Shown here in pieces: positions 16,841-26,805 of a stretch of DNA of 64,000 bases. Origin of the DNA: DATBGZ01 sp963803115 (GTDB taxonomy: Bacteria > Actinomycetota > Actinomycetes > Mycobacteriales > Micromonosporaceae); contig CAWDLN010000019.1 in the NCBI GenBank assembly GCA_963803115.1, positions 338,825 through 402,824 of the forward strand, read 5' to 3'. Made by a program: the position numbers and the translations under genes. Under the pieces are notes generated by a model. It saw nothing but the letters and a program-made list of their open reading frames with translations, was not told the origin of the DNA and did not search any database. Every line of letters begins with the position of its first letter. The first letter of the stretch is position 1.

Positions 16841-19800
16841 ATGAGACTGCACGGCCTGCTAACGGCGGCACTGGCTGACCCCGCTCTGGTGCGAGCCCGG
16901 GACTTGGCCGAGCCCGGCGCGGTCGACGCCGATCAGGTCGACATCACGTCGCCGGCCTCCACGCGTGCTGTGGTCGCCGCGGTGCTGGCGGCGGCGACCG
17001 ATCATGGCGGCGCGGGCCGCCCGGTGCTGGCGGTCACCGCGACCACCCGCGAGGCGGAGGAACTGGCTGCCGGCGTGGGCGAGCTGATACCGGACGACGC
17101 CGTCGCGGTCTATCCGGCGTGGGAGACGTTGCCGCATGAGCGGCTCTCTCCTCGTAGCGACACGGTCGGCCGGCGGCTGGCGGTGCTGCGCCGCCTCGCC
17201 CATCCCCAAGGCACGCCGCTGCGGATTGTCGTGGCTCCCGTGCGATCGGTGCTGCAGCCGCAGCTGAAGGGTCTGGGCGACCTGGAGCCGCTCGAGCTGA
17301 CCACCGGTGCCTCGGCGGACCTCGAGACCGTCGTCCGGCGACTGACTGATATCGCCTACGCCCGCACGGATCTGGTGACGAGGCGAGGGGAGTTCGCCGT
17401 ACGGGGCGGCATCCTCGACGTCTTTCCACCCACCGAGGAGCACCCACTGCGGGTGGAGTTCTGGGGCGACGAGATTGAGGAGATCCGCAGCTTCGCTGTC
17501 GCGGATCAGCGGACTCTATCCACAGTGGAGCGAGTGTGGGCGCCGCCCTGCCGCGAGCTTCTGCTCACCGATGACGTCCGCGAGCGCGCGGGCCAATTGG
17601 CGCAGCGGCATCCCGAGCTCGCAGAGATGCTGGACAAGCTGGCCGCCGGGATCCCAGTCGAGGGCATGGAGTCGCTCGCCCCGGCCCTGCTCGACGGTGA
17701 GCACTCGCTCGAGCTCATGCTGCACTGCATGCCAGCGCAGACGATGCTCCTGCTCTGCGATCCGGAGCGAATCCGCGCGCGGGCGCACGACCTGGTCCGC
17801 ACCAGCGAGGAGTTCCTGCGCGCGAGCTGGGCTGCGGCCGCGAGCGGCGGCAAGGCGCCGGTCGACCTGGGCGCGGCCGCGTTCCGGTCGCTGGCCCAGG
17901 TCCGGGCCACGGCCGCCGAGCTGGGCCAGCCGTGGTGGTCGGTGAGCCCGTTCGGCTTGGCCGCGGCCCCGCAGCGGAGGTCGTACGAGGACGAGCCGTG
18001 GCGCGAGCCGGATGAAGATGTGCTGCCGGACGTAGGTCCCGATGTCGGCCGGACGCTCGCCCTATCCGCGCAGGCGGTACCGCTCTATCACGGCGAGACG
18101 GGCCAGGTGGTCGACGACCTCAAGCGGTGGTCGGGTGACGGATGGCGCTCGGTGCTCGTCTTCACCGGCCACGGCCCGGCCAAGCGCGCGGCCGAGGTGC
18201 TGCGCGACGCCGGGCTCGGTGTGCGCGAAGCGTCTACACTGGACAGTCCACCGAGCGATGGCGAAATCGTCGTCACGACCGGAGCGTTCGAGCACGGCTT
18301 CACCGACGACGTCGGACGGCTGGCCCTGCTCACCGGCAACGATGTCTCTGGAGGCCGGGGCACTTCGACCCGCGACATGACGAAGATGCCAAGCCGGCGG
18401 CGCAACACGATCGACCCACTCGAGCTTCGCGCCGGCGACTTCGTGGTGCACGAGCAGCACGGCATCGGCAAGTACGTCGAACTCGTGCAGCGCACCGTCA
18501 ACGGCGCCGACCGGGAGTACCTGGTTATCGAATACGCCGCGAGCAAGCGCGGCCAGCCCGGGGATCGTCTGTTCGTACCGACGGACTCGCTCGACCAGCT
18601 GTCCCGCTACGTTGGCGGAGAAAACCCGACGCTCCACAAGATGGGTGGCGCGGACTGGAAGAACGCGAAGGCCAGGGCGCGCAAGGCCGTACGGGAGATC
18701 GCAGCCCAGCTCATCCAGCTCTACGCGGCACGCCAGCACGCGAAGGGCCACACCTTCGGGCCGGATACACCATGGCAGCGCGAGCTCGAGGACGCCTTCC
18801 CCTACACCGAGACACCGGACCAACTGTCGGCGGTCGAAGAGGTCAAGGCCGACATGGAAAGGCCGATACCGATGGATCGGTTGATCTGTGGCGACGTCGG
18901 CTACGGCAAGACGGAGATCGCGGTGCGGGCGGCGTTCAAGGCGGTGCAGGACGGCAAGCAGGTCGCCGTGCTCGTGCCGACCACACTGCTCACCCAGCAG
19001 CACTACAACACGTTCTCGGACCGGATGAACCAGTTCCCAATCGACATCCGGCAGCTGTCGCGGTTCCAGACCCCGAAGGAGGCCGAGGACACCCTCACCC
19101 GGATCAGCGAGGGGACGGCGGACATCGTCATTGGCACCCACCGGCTGTTGCAGTCGACCACCAGATTCCGTGAGCTCGGACTGATCATTGTGGACGAAGA
19201 ACAGCGCTTCGGCGTGGAGCACAAGGAATACCTGAAAACCATGCGCGCTTCGGTCGATGTACTGTCGATGTCCGCGACGCCGATCCCCCGTACGTTGGAA
19301 ATGGCCATCACCGGCATCCGCGAGATGTCCACGATTGCCACGCCGCCGGAAGAGCGGCACCCGGTGCTCACTTTCGTTGGTGCACAAGACGATCGGCAGG
19401 TGACCGCCGCCATCCATCGGGAGCTGCTCCGTGACGGGCAGGTGTTCTATCTGCACAACCGGGTGGAGTCGATCGAACGGGCGGCCCGCCGGCTGCGAGA
19501 GCTGGTGCCGGAGGCGCGCATCGGAGTCGCCCACGGTCAGCTCGGCGAGGACACGCTCGAGAAGGTCATGGTCGCATTCTGGGAGAAGCAGTACGACGTC
19601 TTGGTCTGTACCACCATTGTGGAGTCCGGTATCGACATCCCGAACGCGAACACCCTCATCGTCGAGCGGGCCGACCTGCTCGGACTGGCGCAGCTGCACC
19701 AGATCCGGGGCCGGGTCGGCCGCGGGCGCGAGCGGGCGTACGCCTACTTCCTGTTCCCGCCGGAGCGACCGCTCACCGAGCAGGCCCACGAACGGCTGGC

Positions 19801-20443
19801 CACTATCGCCCAGCACACTGAGCTGGGCGCCGGCATGTACGTGGCCATGAAGGATCTCGAGATCCGAGGCGCGGGCAACCTGCTCGGAGGCGAACAGTCC
19901 GGCCACATCGAGGGCGTCGGATTCGACCTCTACGTGCGGATGGTGGGCGAAGCCGTAGCGCAGTTCAAGGGTGAAGAGCCGGAGGAGGTCGTCGACGTCA
20001 AGGTGGATCTGCCGGTCGACGCACACCTGCCGCACGAGTATGTGAATGTGGAGCGGCTGCGGCTGGAGATGTACCGGAAGGTCGCGGAGTCGAAGACCAC
20101 CGAACGGCTGGCCGAGGTCGAGGCTGAGATGCGCGACCGGTACGGGTCTCCGCCGGAGCAGGTCGCTAACCTGTTCGAGGTCGCCCGGTTCCGGTTGCTG
20201 GCGCGCCAGTACGGGCTCAACGATGTCTCGCTGCAGGGCCGCCACATCCGGTTCGGGCCAATGCCACTGCCTGATTCCAAGCAGCTCCGGCTGAAGCGCT
20301 ACTACCCGGATGCGGTGTACAAGACCGTGGCCGAGCAGGTCTCGGTGCCGCGCCCGATGACGAAGAACGTAGGCGGCGAGCCACTTCGCGACGTGGCGTT
20401 GTTGACGTGGTGTGAGGGGTTGCTTACCCAAATACTGAGCTAG
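16841..20443 (+). CDS. mfd: transcription-repair coupling factor Mfd
   Basis: 1200 residues. The protein removes RNA polymerase stalled at lesions and recruits UvrA. Domain order: UvrB-homologous N-terminal part, the RNAP-interacting CarD-like domain (RAGDFVVHEQHGIGKYV, about residue 530), and an SF2 translocase. The translocase has Walker A GDVGYGKTEIA (about 685), DEEQRFGV (about 785), SMSATPIPRTLEMA and LHQIRGRVGRG. A C-terminal TRCF regulatory domain ends the protein. AGGAG precedes the ATG at 16841. It heads the mfd-surA-like-mazG-eno block seen in other actinobacteria. Confidence 0.97.
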   Translation: MRLHGLLTAALADPALVRARDLAEPGAVDADQVDITSPASTRAVVAAVLAAATDHGGAGRPVLAVTATTREAEELAAGVGELIPDDAVAVYPAWETLPHERLSPRSDTVGRRLAVLRRLAHPQGTPLRIVVAPVRSVLQPQLKGLGDLEPLELTTGASADLETVVRRLTDIAYARTDLVTRRGEFAVRGGILDVFPPTEEHPLRVEFWGDEIEEIRSFAVADQRTLSTVERVWAPPCRELLLTDDVRERAGQLAQRHPELAEMLDKLAAGIPVEGMESLAPALLDGEHSLELMLHCMPAQTMLLLCDPERIRARAHDLVRTSEEFLRASWAAAASGGKAPVDLGAAAFRSLAQVRATAAELGQPWWSVSPFGLAAAPQRRSYEDEPWREPDEDVLPDVGPDVGRTLALSAQAVPLYHGETGQVVDDLKRWSGDGWRSVLVFTGHGPAKRAAEVLRDAGLGVREASTLDSPPSDGEIVVTTGAFEHGFTDDVGRLALLTGNDVSGGRGTSTRDMTKMPSRRRNTIDPLELRAGDFVVHEQHGIGKYVELVQRTVNGADREYLVIEYAASKRGQPGDRLFVPTDSLDQLSRYVGGENPTLHKMGGADWKNAKARARKAVREIAAQLIQLYAARQHAKGHTFGPDTPWQRELEDAFPYTETPDQLSAVEEVKADMERPIPMDRLICGDVGYGKTEIAVRAAFKAVQDGKQVAVLVPTTLLTQQHYNTFSDRMNQFPIDIRQLSRFQTPKEAEDTLTRISEGTADIVIGTHRLLQSTTRFRELGLIIVDEEQRFGVEHKEYLKTMRASVDVLSMSATPIPRTLEMAITGIREMSTIATPPEERHPVLTFVGAQDDRQVTAAIHRELLRDGQVFYLHNRVESIERAARRLRELVPEARIGVAHGQLGEDTLEKVMVAFWEKQYDVLVCTTIVESGIDIPNANTLIVERADLLGLAQLHQIRGRVGRGRERAYAYFLFPPERPLTEQAHERLATIAQHTELGAGMYVAMKDLEIRGAGNLLGGEQSGHIEGVGFDLYVRMVGEAVAQFKGEEPEEVVDVKVDLPVDAHLPHEYVNVERLRLEMYRKVAESKTTERLAEVEAEMRDRYGSPPEQVANLFEVARFRLLARQYGLNDVSLQGRHIRFGPMPLPDSKQLRLKRYYPDAVYKTVAEQVSVPRPMTKNVGGEPLRDVALLTWCEGLLTQILS

Positions 20444-20586
20444 CCGTCGGCCCAGCGAGATGAACGAATGATTTGGAGAGTCGTTCCCTTGTGGTTCGTG
20501 GGACGACACGTTCTGTCTGCCCGCCTTCGTTAGACCGACCTATCGAGGCTTGGCACCGGTTGGTGCGGTCGCCGCCCTGGTGTGTT

Positions 20587-20619
20587 GGCCGTAACACGTA
20601 CCTCGTGCGTGGGACGGCC
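20587..20619. promoter_or_regulatory. hairpin in the leader of the PhoX/DUF839 gene
   Basis: GGCCGT pairs with ACGGCC, and inside it CACG pairs with CGTG, in the 217-bp spacer between mfd and the secreted DUF839 gene. It could be an mfd terminator or a structured leader. No riboswitch class was recognised. Confidence 0.3.
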
Positions 20620-20666
20620 GGGGACGGTGCCAGCGAGCCAAGACAACGAAAGGTTGGAGGATGCGG

Positions 20667-22073
20667 ATGTCCCGCAGGCTGAGAGATTCACGTTATCGAG
20701 CGCTGATCGCGGCACTCACCGCTGTCGTGGCGGTGACCATCGTGGCGGCTACGACGCTGTCCGCCAGTGCCTGGTCCCGAGATGACCGTTCAGGCGAGGA
20801 CGATGCCAAGAAGTACTTCGGTGTGATTCACGGGATCGACGAGTCGTCGGCTGAGGACGTAGACGCCGCGACCGCCGCCGGCGACCCGCTGCGGCTCGCG
20901 AGGCTGGCCAACGGTTTGAAGGCACGGCTGGTCACGAGCGGCAATGCGGCGCCCAACCTGGACATGATGGCGCTGTGGCCCCCGGATAACCCCACCCACC
21001 TGCTGGCCTGCAACGAGCAGGGAACCGCAAATCCGGGCGTGCAGCGCATCGACCTCGCCACTGGCGCCGCTACGACGATTGTCACCGGGACCACCTCGTG
21101 CGACCCGTTGCACGTCACCCCGTGGGGAACGGTGATCTTCGGCGAGGAGGCGTCCAACGGGCACGTCTATGAGATGATCGACCCGCTCGGCGTCACCGGC
21201 GCAACTCTCGACCGGATCACAGGTGTGACAAGCACGCCGAAGATCGTGCAGCGACCGGCACTGGGTTCGGTTGCGTTCGAAGGCATCGGCATCCTTCCCT
21301 CTGGCGCCACCTACTACGGCGACGAGCTTGCGCCGAGCAACGGTGCGGCCGGCGGCTCGTATTTCCGGTTCATCCCGACCCACCCATGGGCAGGCGGGGC
21401 GGCGATCACGTCGCTGTCCGACTCGCCGCTCGCGGCGGGTACCGTCTCGGTTCTCAAGATTGGGCAGGGCTCGAACACCGGGCCGGGCATGTCGCAAGGT
21501 GACGGCACGTGGGTTCCGATCCTCCCGGACTCCACCACGGGCTCGTTGCGTCCAGGCGCGGCCGCGGTCAGGGCAACGGGCTTCTACCGGCCTGAGGACA
21601 TCGCCCTGGACCAAGCGGCGTTGGCGACCGGAGCGGTGCGCTTCTGCGGCAACAACACCGGCCGGGAGCAGGCCCACTACTACGGCGAGGCTATGTGCAT
21701 CCTGGACGGGACGGTGGCGACCGCGACCGCGGCGACCTCGGTGCCGCAGGCGCGGACGTTCGTGGTCGGTTCGCCTGAGCTGAATATGCCCGACAACATC
21801 GCCTACCAGCCGGGGCGCGGAAACTGGATCATTCACGAGGACGGCGAGACCGACTTCGAGCGGCCCCATAACAACGACCTGTGGTCGTGCCTCGACGATG
21901 GCGACGACGACGATCTGCTCGGCGACGGATGCCTGCGGATCGCGACGCTCAACGACCTGACGGCGGAGTGGACGGGCGGCTTCTTCGACCCTTCCGGCAA
22001 GCATTTCTATGTGAGCATCCAGCACAACAAGACCGGTTTCGGTGTCGTGCTCGACATCACGGGCTGGCGCTGA
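20667..22073 (+). CDS. secreted PhoX/DUF839-family protein
   Basis: About 468 residues. Two in-frame ATGs lie at 20661 and 20667. GGAGG directly abuts the first, so the second has the better spacing and was chosen. An Arg-rich n-region and a long hydrophobic segment (about 12-35) ending in SASA give a signal peptide. The mature part contains DPLHVTPWGTVIFGEEAS, FEGIGILPSGATYYGDEL, GFYRPEDIALD and MPDNIAYQPGRGNWIIHEDG. This pattern belongs to the PhoX/DUF839 beta-propeller proteins, some of which are Ca-dependent phosphatases. Enzymatic activity is not proven. A strong hairpin follows the stop. Confidence 0.82.
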   Translation: MSRRLRDSRYRALIAALTAVVAVTIVAATTLSASAWSRDDRSGEDDAKKYFGVIHGIDESSAEDVDAATAAGDPLRLARLANGLKARLVTSGNAAPNLDMMALWPPDNPTHLLACNEQGTANPGVQRIDLATGAATTIVTGTTSCDPLHVTPWGTVIFGEEASNGHVYEMIDPLGVTGATLDRITGVTSTPKIVQRPALGSVAFEGIGILPSGATYYGDELAPSNGAAGGSYFRFIPTHPWAGGAAITSLSDSPLAAGTVSVLKIGQGSNTGPGMSQGDGTWVPILPDSTTGSLRPGAAAVRATGFYRPEDIALDQAALATGAVRFCGNNTGREQAHYYGEAMCILDGTVATATAATSVPQARTFVVGSPELNMPDNIAYQPGRGNWIIHEDGETDFERPHNNDLWSCLDDGDDDDLLGDGCLRIATLNDLTAEWTGGFFDPSGKHFYVSIQHNKTGFGVVLDITGWR

Positions 22074-22089
22074 CGGTCTGATTGAGCGG

Positions 22090-22132
22090 ATGGGCGCCGT
22101 CGTCACCGGACATGGCGGACGACGGCGCCCAT
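22090..22132. terminator. bidirectional terminator hairpin
   Basis: ATGGGCGCCGTCGTC and GACGACGGCGCCCAT form a perfect 15-bp stem with a 13-nt loop. The hairpin begins 16 bp after the DUF839 stop and overlaps the last codons of the convergent membrane-protein gene, so it can serve both. Confidence 0.8.
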
Positions 22133-23278
22133 CGGTAGGTACAGGACTCCCGCCCAGCCAAGGAACAGTACGCCGGCGGCCGCGAAGGCCGACCAGTACG
22201 AGACGGGCGGCGCGACGAGCAGCGAAGACTGGACGAAGATCGCAAGGTAGGTGGCCGTGCTGACCGTAACTGCGCCGAGCGCCGCCTGGGGCACGATCGA
22301 CAGCTCCAGCCTGCAGACGAGGTCCACCGCGACCCCGGCGGCCAGCAGGAGGAAGGGAACCGCCGAGGTCGGGAACTTCGCCACCACGAACAGTGGGAAG
22401 AGCACACACCGCCAGGCGACGTAGGCCGCCGCAAGTGTGGTCGCGGTCCACCGCAAGCCGATGGTGCGACGGGCCACGAGCAACGTGAGCGCGACCGCGG
22501 TCACGATCCAGATCGGATAGACCCACGGTGGTACCGGCAACGCGAATGCCACGACCGCGGTCCGATCGACCGGCCGGCCGATTTGGTTGGCCGCGAACTC
22601 CAGCAGGGACGGCTCCGCGTACGGCTTCCCGCGGTCCCAGGCGGCGATCGCCTCGACGCCGTACTCCTGGTGCTGGGCCGGGAACCAGACGTTCTCGAGG
22701 AAGAAGAACCACAGTGCACCCAGTACGAGCGACCGGTCTGACCGGCCGGAGCCGTGTAGGTACCAGCCGCGTAGCGCACCGGCGATCATGATTGCGGTCC
22801 CGGTGTAGAGCCCGAAATGGGTGACGCTCCAGGACGTGATGTCCAGTCCGTTGATCCTGTGATTGATCACGTCGACCGGCGCCGAGAAAACGAACAGGGC
22901 GGCGCCGCCCATCATCAGCCGCAGCGCCAGCCGGTCCACGCCAAGGCGGGTGTACCAGTGGAACAGCACGAGTGCGATCGCGATGCCGTCGCCGATCAGA
23001 TTGACATCGTGTGGCGGAGCGAAATCATCACGATTGAACCTGAAATGCCAAGCAACGTCCCAACTTGACCCGAGCGCCTTGAGCAATAGGGCGACGATCC
23101 ACGTCCGGTAGACGAGGACCAATGTCGCCGTGCGCTGAGCCGGATCGAGCCCGCCCGCGCGCACTCGTTCGATCCATGCCCAGACTTCCCGTGGTTGCAG
23201 GCTGCTTAGGCCGGTCGCTGGAAGTCCGAGTCGCGCGGCCACCCGGTTGGGGCGCGACGCTTCGGCGGGGCGGGTCAT
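22103..23278 (-). CDS. polytopic membrane protein of unknown function
   Basis: About 391 residues from ATG 23278 (a TTG five codons upstream is also possible). Roughly nine to ten hydrophobic segments are visible, e.g. TLVLVYRTWIVALLLKAL, LMMGGAALFVFSAPVDVI, HFGLYTGTAIMIAGAL and SSLLVAPPVSYWSAFAAAG. Conserved-looking polar spots inside or near membranes are AWHFRFNRDDFAPPHD, SAPVDVINHRING and NVWFPAQHQEYGVEA. These resemble a family of uncharacterised actinobacterial membrane proteins. No function is assigned. It is convergent with the DUF839 gene and divergent from the SurA-like lipoprotein. Confidence 0.75.
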   Translation of the reverse strand: MTRPAEASRPNRVAARLGLPATGLSSLQPREVWAWIERVRAGGLDPAQRTATLVLVYRTWIVALLLKALGSSWDVAWHFRFNRDDFAPPHDVNLIGDGIAIALVLFHWYTRLGVDRLALRLMMGGAALFVFSAPVDVINHRINGLDITSWSVTHFGLYTGTAIMIAGALRGWYLHGSGRSDRSLVLGALWFFFLENVWFPAQHQEYGVEAIAAWDRGKPYAEPSLLEFAANQIGRPVDRTAVVAFALPVPPWVYPIWIVTAVALTLLVARRTIGLRWTATTLAAAYVAWRCVLFPLFVVAKFPTSAVPFLLLAAGVAVDLVCRLELSIVPQAALGAVTVSTATYLAIFVQSSLLVAPPVSYWSAFAAAGVLFLGWAGVLYLPMGAVVRHVR

Positions 23279-23387
23279 GGGCGGGGTCCCCAATCGGTGG
23301 CGCGGATCGAGTCATGGTGACTGCTCGGAGGTGTTCCGTCCAGTACCCCGACACTGACCGTTCCGGGACGAATGAGAGGCTTTCGGA

Positions 23388-24092
23388 ATGCAGCGTGCGA
23401 GGTTGGGGTCAGTCGTCGTGTTGGCCCTGGTCGGGTTGCTGGGCCTGTCCGGATGCCAGAACAACCCGAATCAAGGCATCCGGATCGGCGACGTCACCGT
23501 GAGCGACGCCCAGATCGAGGCCACCGCCCAGCGGTTCGCGACCGACCTGGCCGCCAAAAACAGCGACTTCAAGGACCCGGTCGGTCAGGTCCGGCAGTCC
23601 GTCGCCGAGCTCACGGTCTTCGGCGAGGCGGCCCGCCGCTACGCACGGGAGAAGGGCATTGAGTTGCCCGCGCCCGACTACGAGGGCACGGCGGCGAGCT
23701 ACGGCGCGCCCGCCGATGATCCATTCGTACGGCTGAACGCGGAGACCTCGACCTATCTGACGGCGCTGCGTGAGCATGCCACGCCTCAACCGCCGACCGA
23801 GGCCGAGATGCAGGACGTGTACCGCAGGTATTCGGAGCTCGCACAAAGCGCGGGCCAAGACGTCCAGCCCTACGACGCGATAAAGCAGGCGCTGCAGGAG
23901 CTGCCCGAGTATTCCCAGGCGCTCGGCTTGCGGACCGAACTACTCGCTGCGCTGGACCGGTACGGGCTCACGGTCACCCCGCGCTACCAACCCTTGAACG
24001 TCCCACTGCTGGCGGTCTCCCAGGGCCAGCTCGTGTTGGTCGACCTGCCCATGGGCGACCAGGGCACCGGTGCGGTCCGCGACGTGAGCTGA
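23388..24092 (+). CDS. SurA-N-like lipoprotein
   Basis: 234 residues. It has a lipoprotein signal (LVGLLGLSGC, Cys near residue 22) and then GIRIGDVTVSDAQIEATAQRF. That start, with the helical region after it, resembles the N-terminal chaperone part of SurA/foldase proteins without a PPIase domain. Its stop is 3 bp from the mazG start, so it is translationally linked. The position between mfd and mazG corresponds to LpqU/SurA-like genes in related genomes. Likely extracytoplasmic protein folding; inferred. Confidence 0.78.
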   Translation: MQRARLGSVVVLALVGLLGLSGCQNNPNQGIRIGDVTVSDAQIEATAQRFATDLAAKNSDFKDPVGQVRQSVAELTVFGEAARRYAREKGIELPAPDYEGTAASYGAPADDPFVRLNAETSTYLTALREHATPQPPTEAEMQDVYRRYSELAQSAGQDVQPYDAIKQALQELPEYSQALGLRTELLAALDRYGLTVTPRYQPLNVPLLAVSQGQLVLVDLPMGDQGTGAVRDVS

Positions 24093-24094
24093 GC

Positions 24095-25075
24095 GTGGCT
24101 CGGCTTGTACTTCTCGTGACATCGCCCCGGCTACCGGCCGGGCTGCTCACGGCCGAAGCGTGGGACCTCGTCCGTACGCATCGGGTCTTCGCCGCGGGCC
24201 CGACGGAGCTATCGGCGGCGATTGAGGCCGCCGGTGGCGCGATGACGTACTGCGCTGCCGCGGCGGGGACCTTGCTCGACGCGGTGGCCGAGCACGGCAC
24301 CGTGGTGTGGCTCGCCGGGCCGCACGGCGACGAGGTGCTCGCTCGCGATCTCGGCCTACGGCTGGCACGGGCGCCCGGCACGGCCGACCTGCAGCTCTGG
24401 TACGGCTCGTGGGATCCGCATGGCGCGAGGCTGCTGGACGTGGTGACGGTCATGGATCGCCTCGTCTCGCCGGGCGGCGATCCCTGGAAGCGGGAGCAGA
24501 CCCACCAGACGCTGGCGCGGTATCTCCTCGAGGAGGCGTACGAGGCCCACGACGCGATCGACGCGCACGATCTCGAGGCGTTGCGGGAGGAGCTCGGCGA
24601 CGTGTTGCTCCAGGTGGTTCTGCACGCCCGGATGGCGCAGGAGGCGCCGGTGCCGTGGTCGATCGACGACCTGGCTGGCGGCCTGGTCGAAAAGTTGGTA
24701 CGGCGCAACCCCCACGTCTTCGGCGATGTCCAGGTAGCCGACGTGGACGAGATCATCGCCAACTGGGAGCAGATCAAGAAGGCCGAGAAGGAACGCGACT
24801 CGGTCCTCGATGGAATCGCCTGGGGTCAGCCGGCTCTGGCACTCGCGGGCACGATTGTCGCCCGCACCAGACGCGCAGGGATGCCGGTGCCGGGCGACGA
24901 AGACAGCGTTCCCAGCTTTACCGATGATGACCAGCTCGGGGCGCTGTTGTTCGCCATCGTGGATCGCGCGGTCGCCGCCGGGCTGGATCCCGAGGCCTCG
25001 CTGCGGCGGATCGCTCTCGCCAGGTCCGAGCTGGTACGGGCGGTTGAGCAGGGGTCGAATCCCACGATCGGATAG
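24095..25075 (+). CDS. mazG: MazG nucleoside triphosphate pyrophosphohydrolase
   Basis: 326 residues from GTG. The MazG catalytic part has DPWKREQTHQTLARYLLEEAYE (EExxE) and LREELGDVLLQVVLHARMA (ExxD) around residues 130-190. RNPHVFGDV and NWEQIKKAEKERDSVLDGI complete the signature. It hydrolyses non-canonical NTPs to NMP and PPi. The N-terminal 110 residues replace the tetrapyrrole-methylase-like part of some MazG proteins and are only weakly similar to it. It overlaps no neighbour and lies in one unit with the lipoprotein before it and the DUF885 gene 10 bp after it. Confidence 0.93.
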   Translation: MARLVLLVTSPRLPAGLLTAEAWDLVRTHRVFAAGPTELSAAIEAAGGAMTYCAAAAGTLLDAVAEHGTVVWLAGPHGDEVLARDLGLRLARAPGTADLQLWYGSWDPHGARLLDVVTVMDRLVSPGGDPWKREQTHQTLARYLLEEAYEAHDAIDAHDLEALREELGDVLLQVVLHARMAQEAPVPWSIDDLAGGLVEKLVRRNPHVFGDVQVADVDEIIANWEQIKKAEKERDSVLDGIAWGQPALALAGTIVARTRRAGMPVPGDEDSVPSFTDDDQLGALLFAIVDRAVAAGLDPEASLRRIALARSELVRAVEQGSNPTIG

Positions 25076-25085
25076 TTTGGGCCGC

Positions 25086-26711
25086 ATGTCCGCAACCATC
25101 GGGTCGTTCGTGCCGTTGGCTGAGCGCATCGTCGACGAGCTGCTCGCCGCCGACCCGGCACTCGCCTCGAGCGCCGGGGACCATCGCCACGACCATCGCT
25201 TGCCGGACCTGTCGGCCGACGGCGTGGCCGCTCGAGTGGCGATGCTCCGTGACGCGTCGGGCGCACTGTCCGGTGTGGACACCGATGGCCTGAACGCCGC
25301 TGAACGAGTCGACCACGAACAGCTGTTGTCGCTTGTTGAGCGCAACCTGTTCCAGCTCACCGAGGTGCGCGACCACGAGTGGAATCCGTTGGCGCACAAT
25401 CCGGGCGCGCTGCTGCATGCTTTGATCGCTCGGCCGTTCGCTCCGGTCGCAGAGCGGCTGGAGGCTCTTGCCTCCAGGCTCGCCGCGATCCCGGACATGC
25501 TCGATGCCGCCCGAGGCGTTCTGAGGGAGTGTCCGCAGATCCACCTGGAAACGGCGGCCGGGCAGTTCCGCGGGACGGCCGGGCTCGTCAAGGATCGGGT
25601 CCCCGCGCTGTGCGCCGACGTGCCGGCGATGTGGTCCACTGTGGAGCTTGTCGCAGTGGACGCTGTGGCCGCACTGGAGTCCTTCGCAGACTGGCTTGAC
25701 CAGCGGGCCGCCGCGGAGCCGGAGCGCGACCCGCGCCTGGGCCGCCGGTTGTGGGAGGCCAAGCTGTGGCACACGCTCGACACCGAGCTCACCGCCGCGG
25801 ACGTGTACCGGTTGGCTCGGGAGAATCTGGATCGGGTAGCCGCCGAAATCCGCGAGGTGGCGGCGGAACTGGTCGGCGGACGGGCCGACGACGACACGGT
25901 ACGGACGGCGCTCGGACGTCTCGGCGACGAGCACCCTGACGACACATCGATCGTGGCGTTGGCGCAGCTCACCTTCGACGAGTGCACCGAGTTCGTCCGC
26001 TCGGCTGATCTGGTGTCGCTCGTGGACGATCCGTGCGTCATTCAGGAGATGCCGGAGTTCGCCCGGGGCGTGGCGATTGCCTACTGCGACTCACCGGGGC
26101 CGTTGGAGCGAGCCTCGGTCCCGACGTTCTACTGCATCGCGCCGACACCGGCCGGCTGGTCACCGGAACGGGTGGAGTCGTTCTACCGCGAGTACAACAA
26201 CCACATGATGCGCAACCTGACCGTGCACGAGGCGATGCCCGGCCACTTCCTCCAGATCGCCCACTCGCGCCGATATGTGGGGTCGACCAGGGTTCGGGCG
26301 CTCGCCCGCTCGGGGCCATTCATCGAGGGGTGGGCGGTCTACGTCGAGGAGGTCATGGCCGACCACGGATTCGGCGGTCCGGCGTTGCGCCTGCATCAAC
26401 TGAAGATGCAGCTGCGAATGTCGATTAACGCGATCCTCGATCAGGCGGTGCACTGCGACGGTATGACCGAGGGGGAAGCCATGGCGCTCATGACCGAGCG
26501 CGGTTTTCAGGAGGACGGCGAGGCGGCCGGAAAGTGGCGCCGCGCACTGCTCACCTCGACTCAGCTGTCGACATACTTCGTCGGTTACAACGAGGTCGCC
26601 GCGATCGGGAGGGCCCGACCGCACGGGGTCGCCCCCCGCATCTGGCATGACCGGATGTTGTCCCACGGTTCTCCCTCACCGCGCCACCTGCGGTCAATGC
26701 TGTTCGGCTGA
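25086..26711 (+). CDS. DUF885 metallopeptidase-like protein
   Basis: 541 residues. The HEAMPGHFLQ motif (about residue 380) is the HExxGH-like zinc site of the DUF885 family. RSGPFIEGWAVYVEEVM and ATLQLSTYF-like stretches downstream also fit. No signal peptide is seen, so it is probably cytoplasmic. The family is predicted to be carboxypeptidase-like, with substrates unknown. The start at ATG 25086 is 10 bp after mazG. The ORF remains open upstream but overlaps mazG there. Confidence 0.88.
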   Translation: MSATIGSFVPLAERIVDELLAADPALASSAGDHRHDHRLPDLSADGVAARVAMLRDASGALSGVDTDGLNAAERVDHEQLLSLVERNLFQLTEVRDHEWNPLAHNPGALLHALIARPFAPVAERLEALASRLAAIPDMLDAARGVLRECPQIHLETAAGQFRGTAGLVKDRVPALCADVPAMWSTVELVAVDAVAALESFADWLDQRAAAEPERDPRLGRRLWEAKLWHTLDTELTAADVYRLARENLDRVAAEIREVAAELVGGRADDDTVRTALGRLGDEHPDDTSIVALAQLTFDECTEFVRSADLVSLVDDPCVIQEMPEFARGVAIAYCDSPGPLERASVPTFYCIAPTPAGWSPERVESFYREYNNHMMRNLTVHEAMPGHFLQIAHSRRYVGSTRVRALARSGPFIEGWAVYVEEVMADHGFGGPALRLHQLKMQLRMSINAILDQAVHCDGMTEGEAMALMTERGFQEDGEAAGKWRRALLTSTQLSTYFVGYNEVAAIGRARPHGVAPRIWHDRMLSHGSPSPRHLRSMLFG

Positions 26712-26805
26712 GGGCAGGGCGTTAGGCTCAGGCCGTACTCCCGCAGCGCCGCGGACCGCACGGTCTTGGGAACACACCAGCAGCCAGCACAAGGAGCGAG
26801 ATCAC

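Noticed and set aside
18062..20509. 815-codon minus-strand ORF
   Set aside because: Antisense to mfd, composition typical of a shadow frame, no recognisable domain.
20790..22712. 640-codon minus-strand ORF
   Set aside because: Antisense to the DUF839 gene and overlapping the real membrane-protein gene in another frame.
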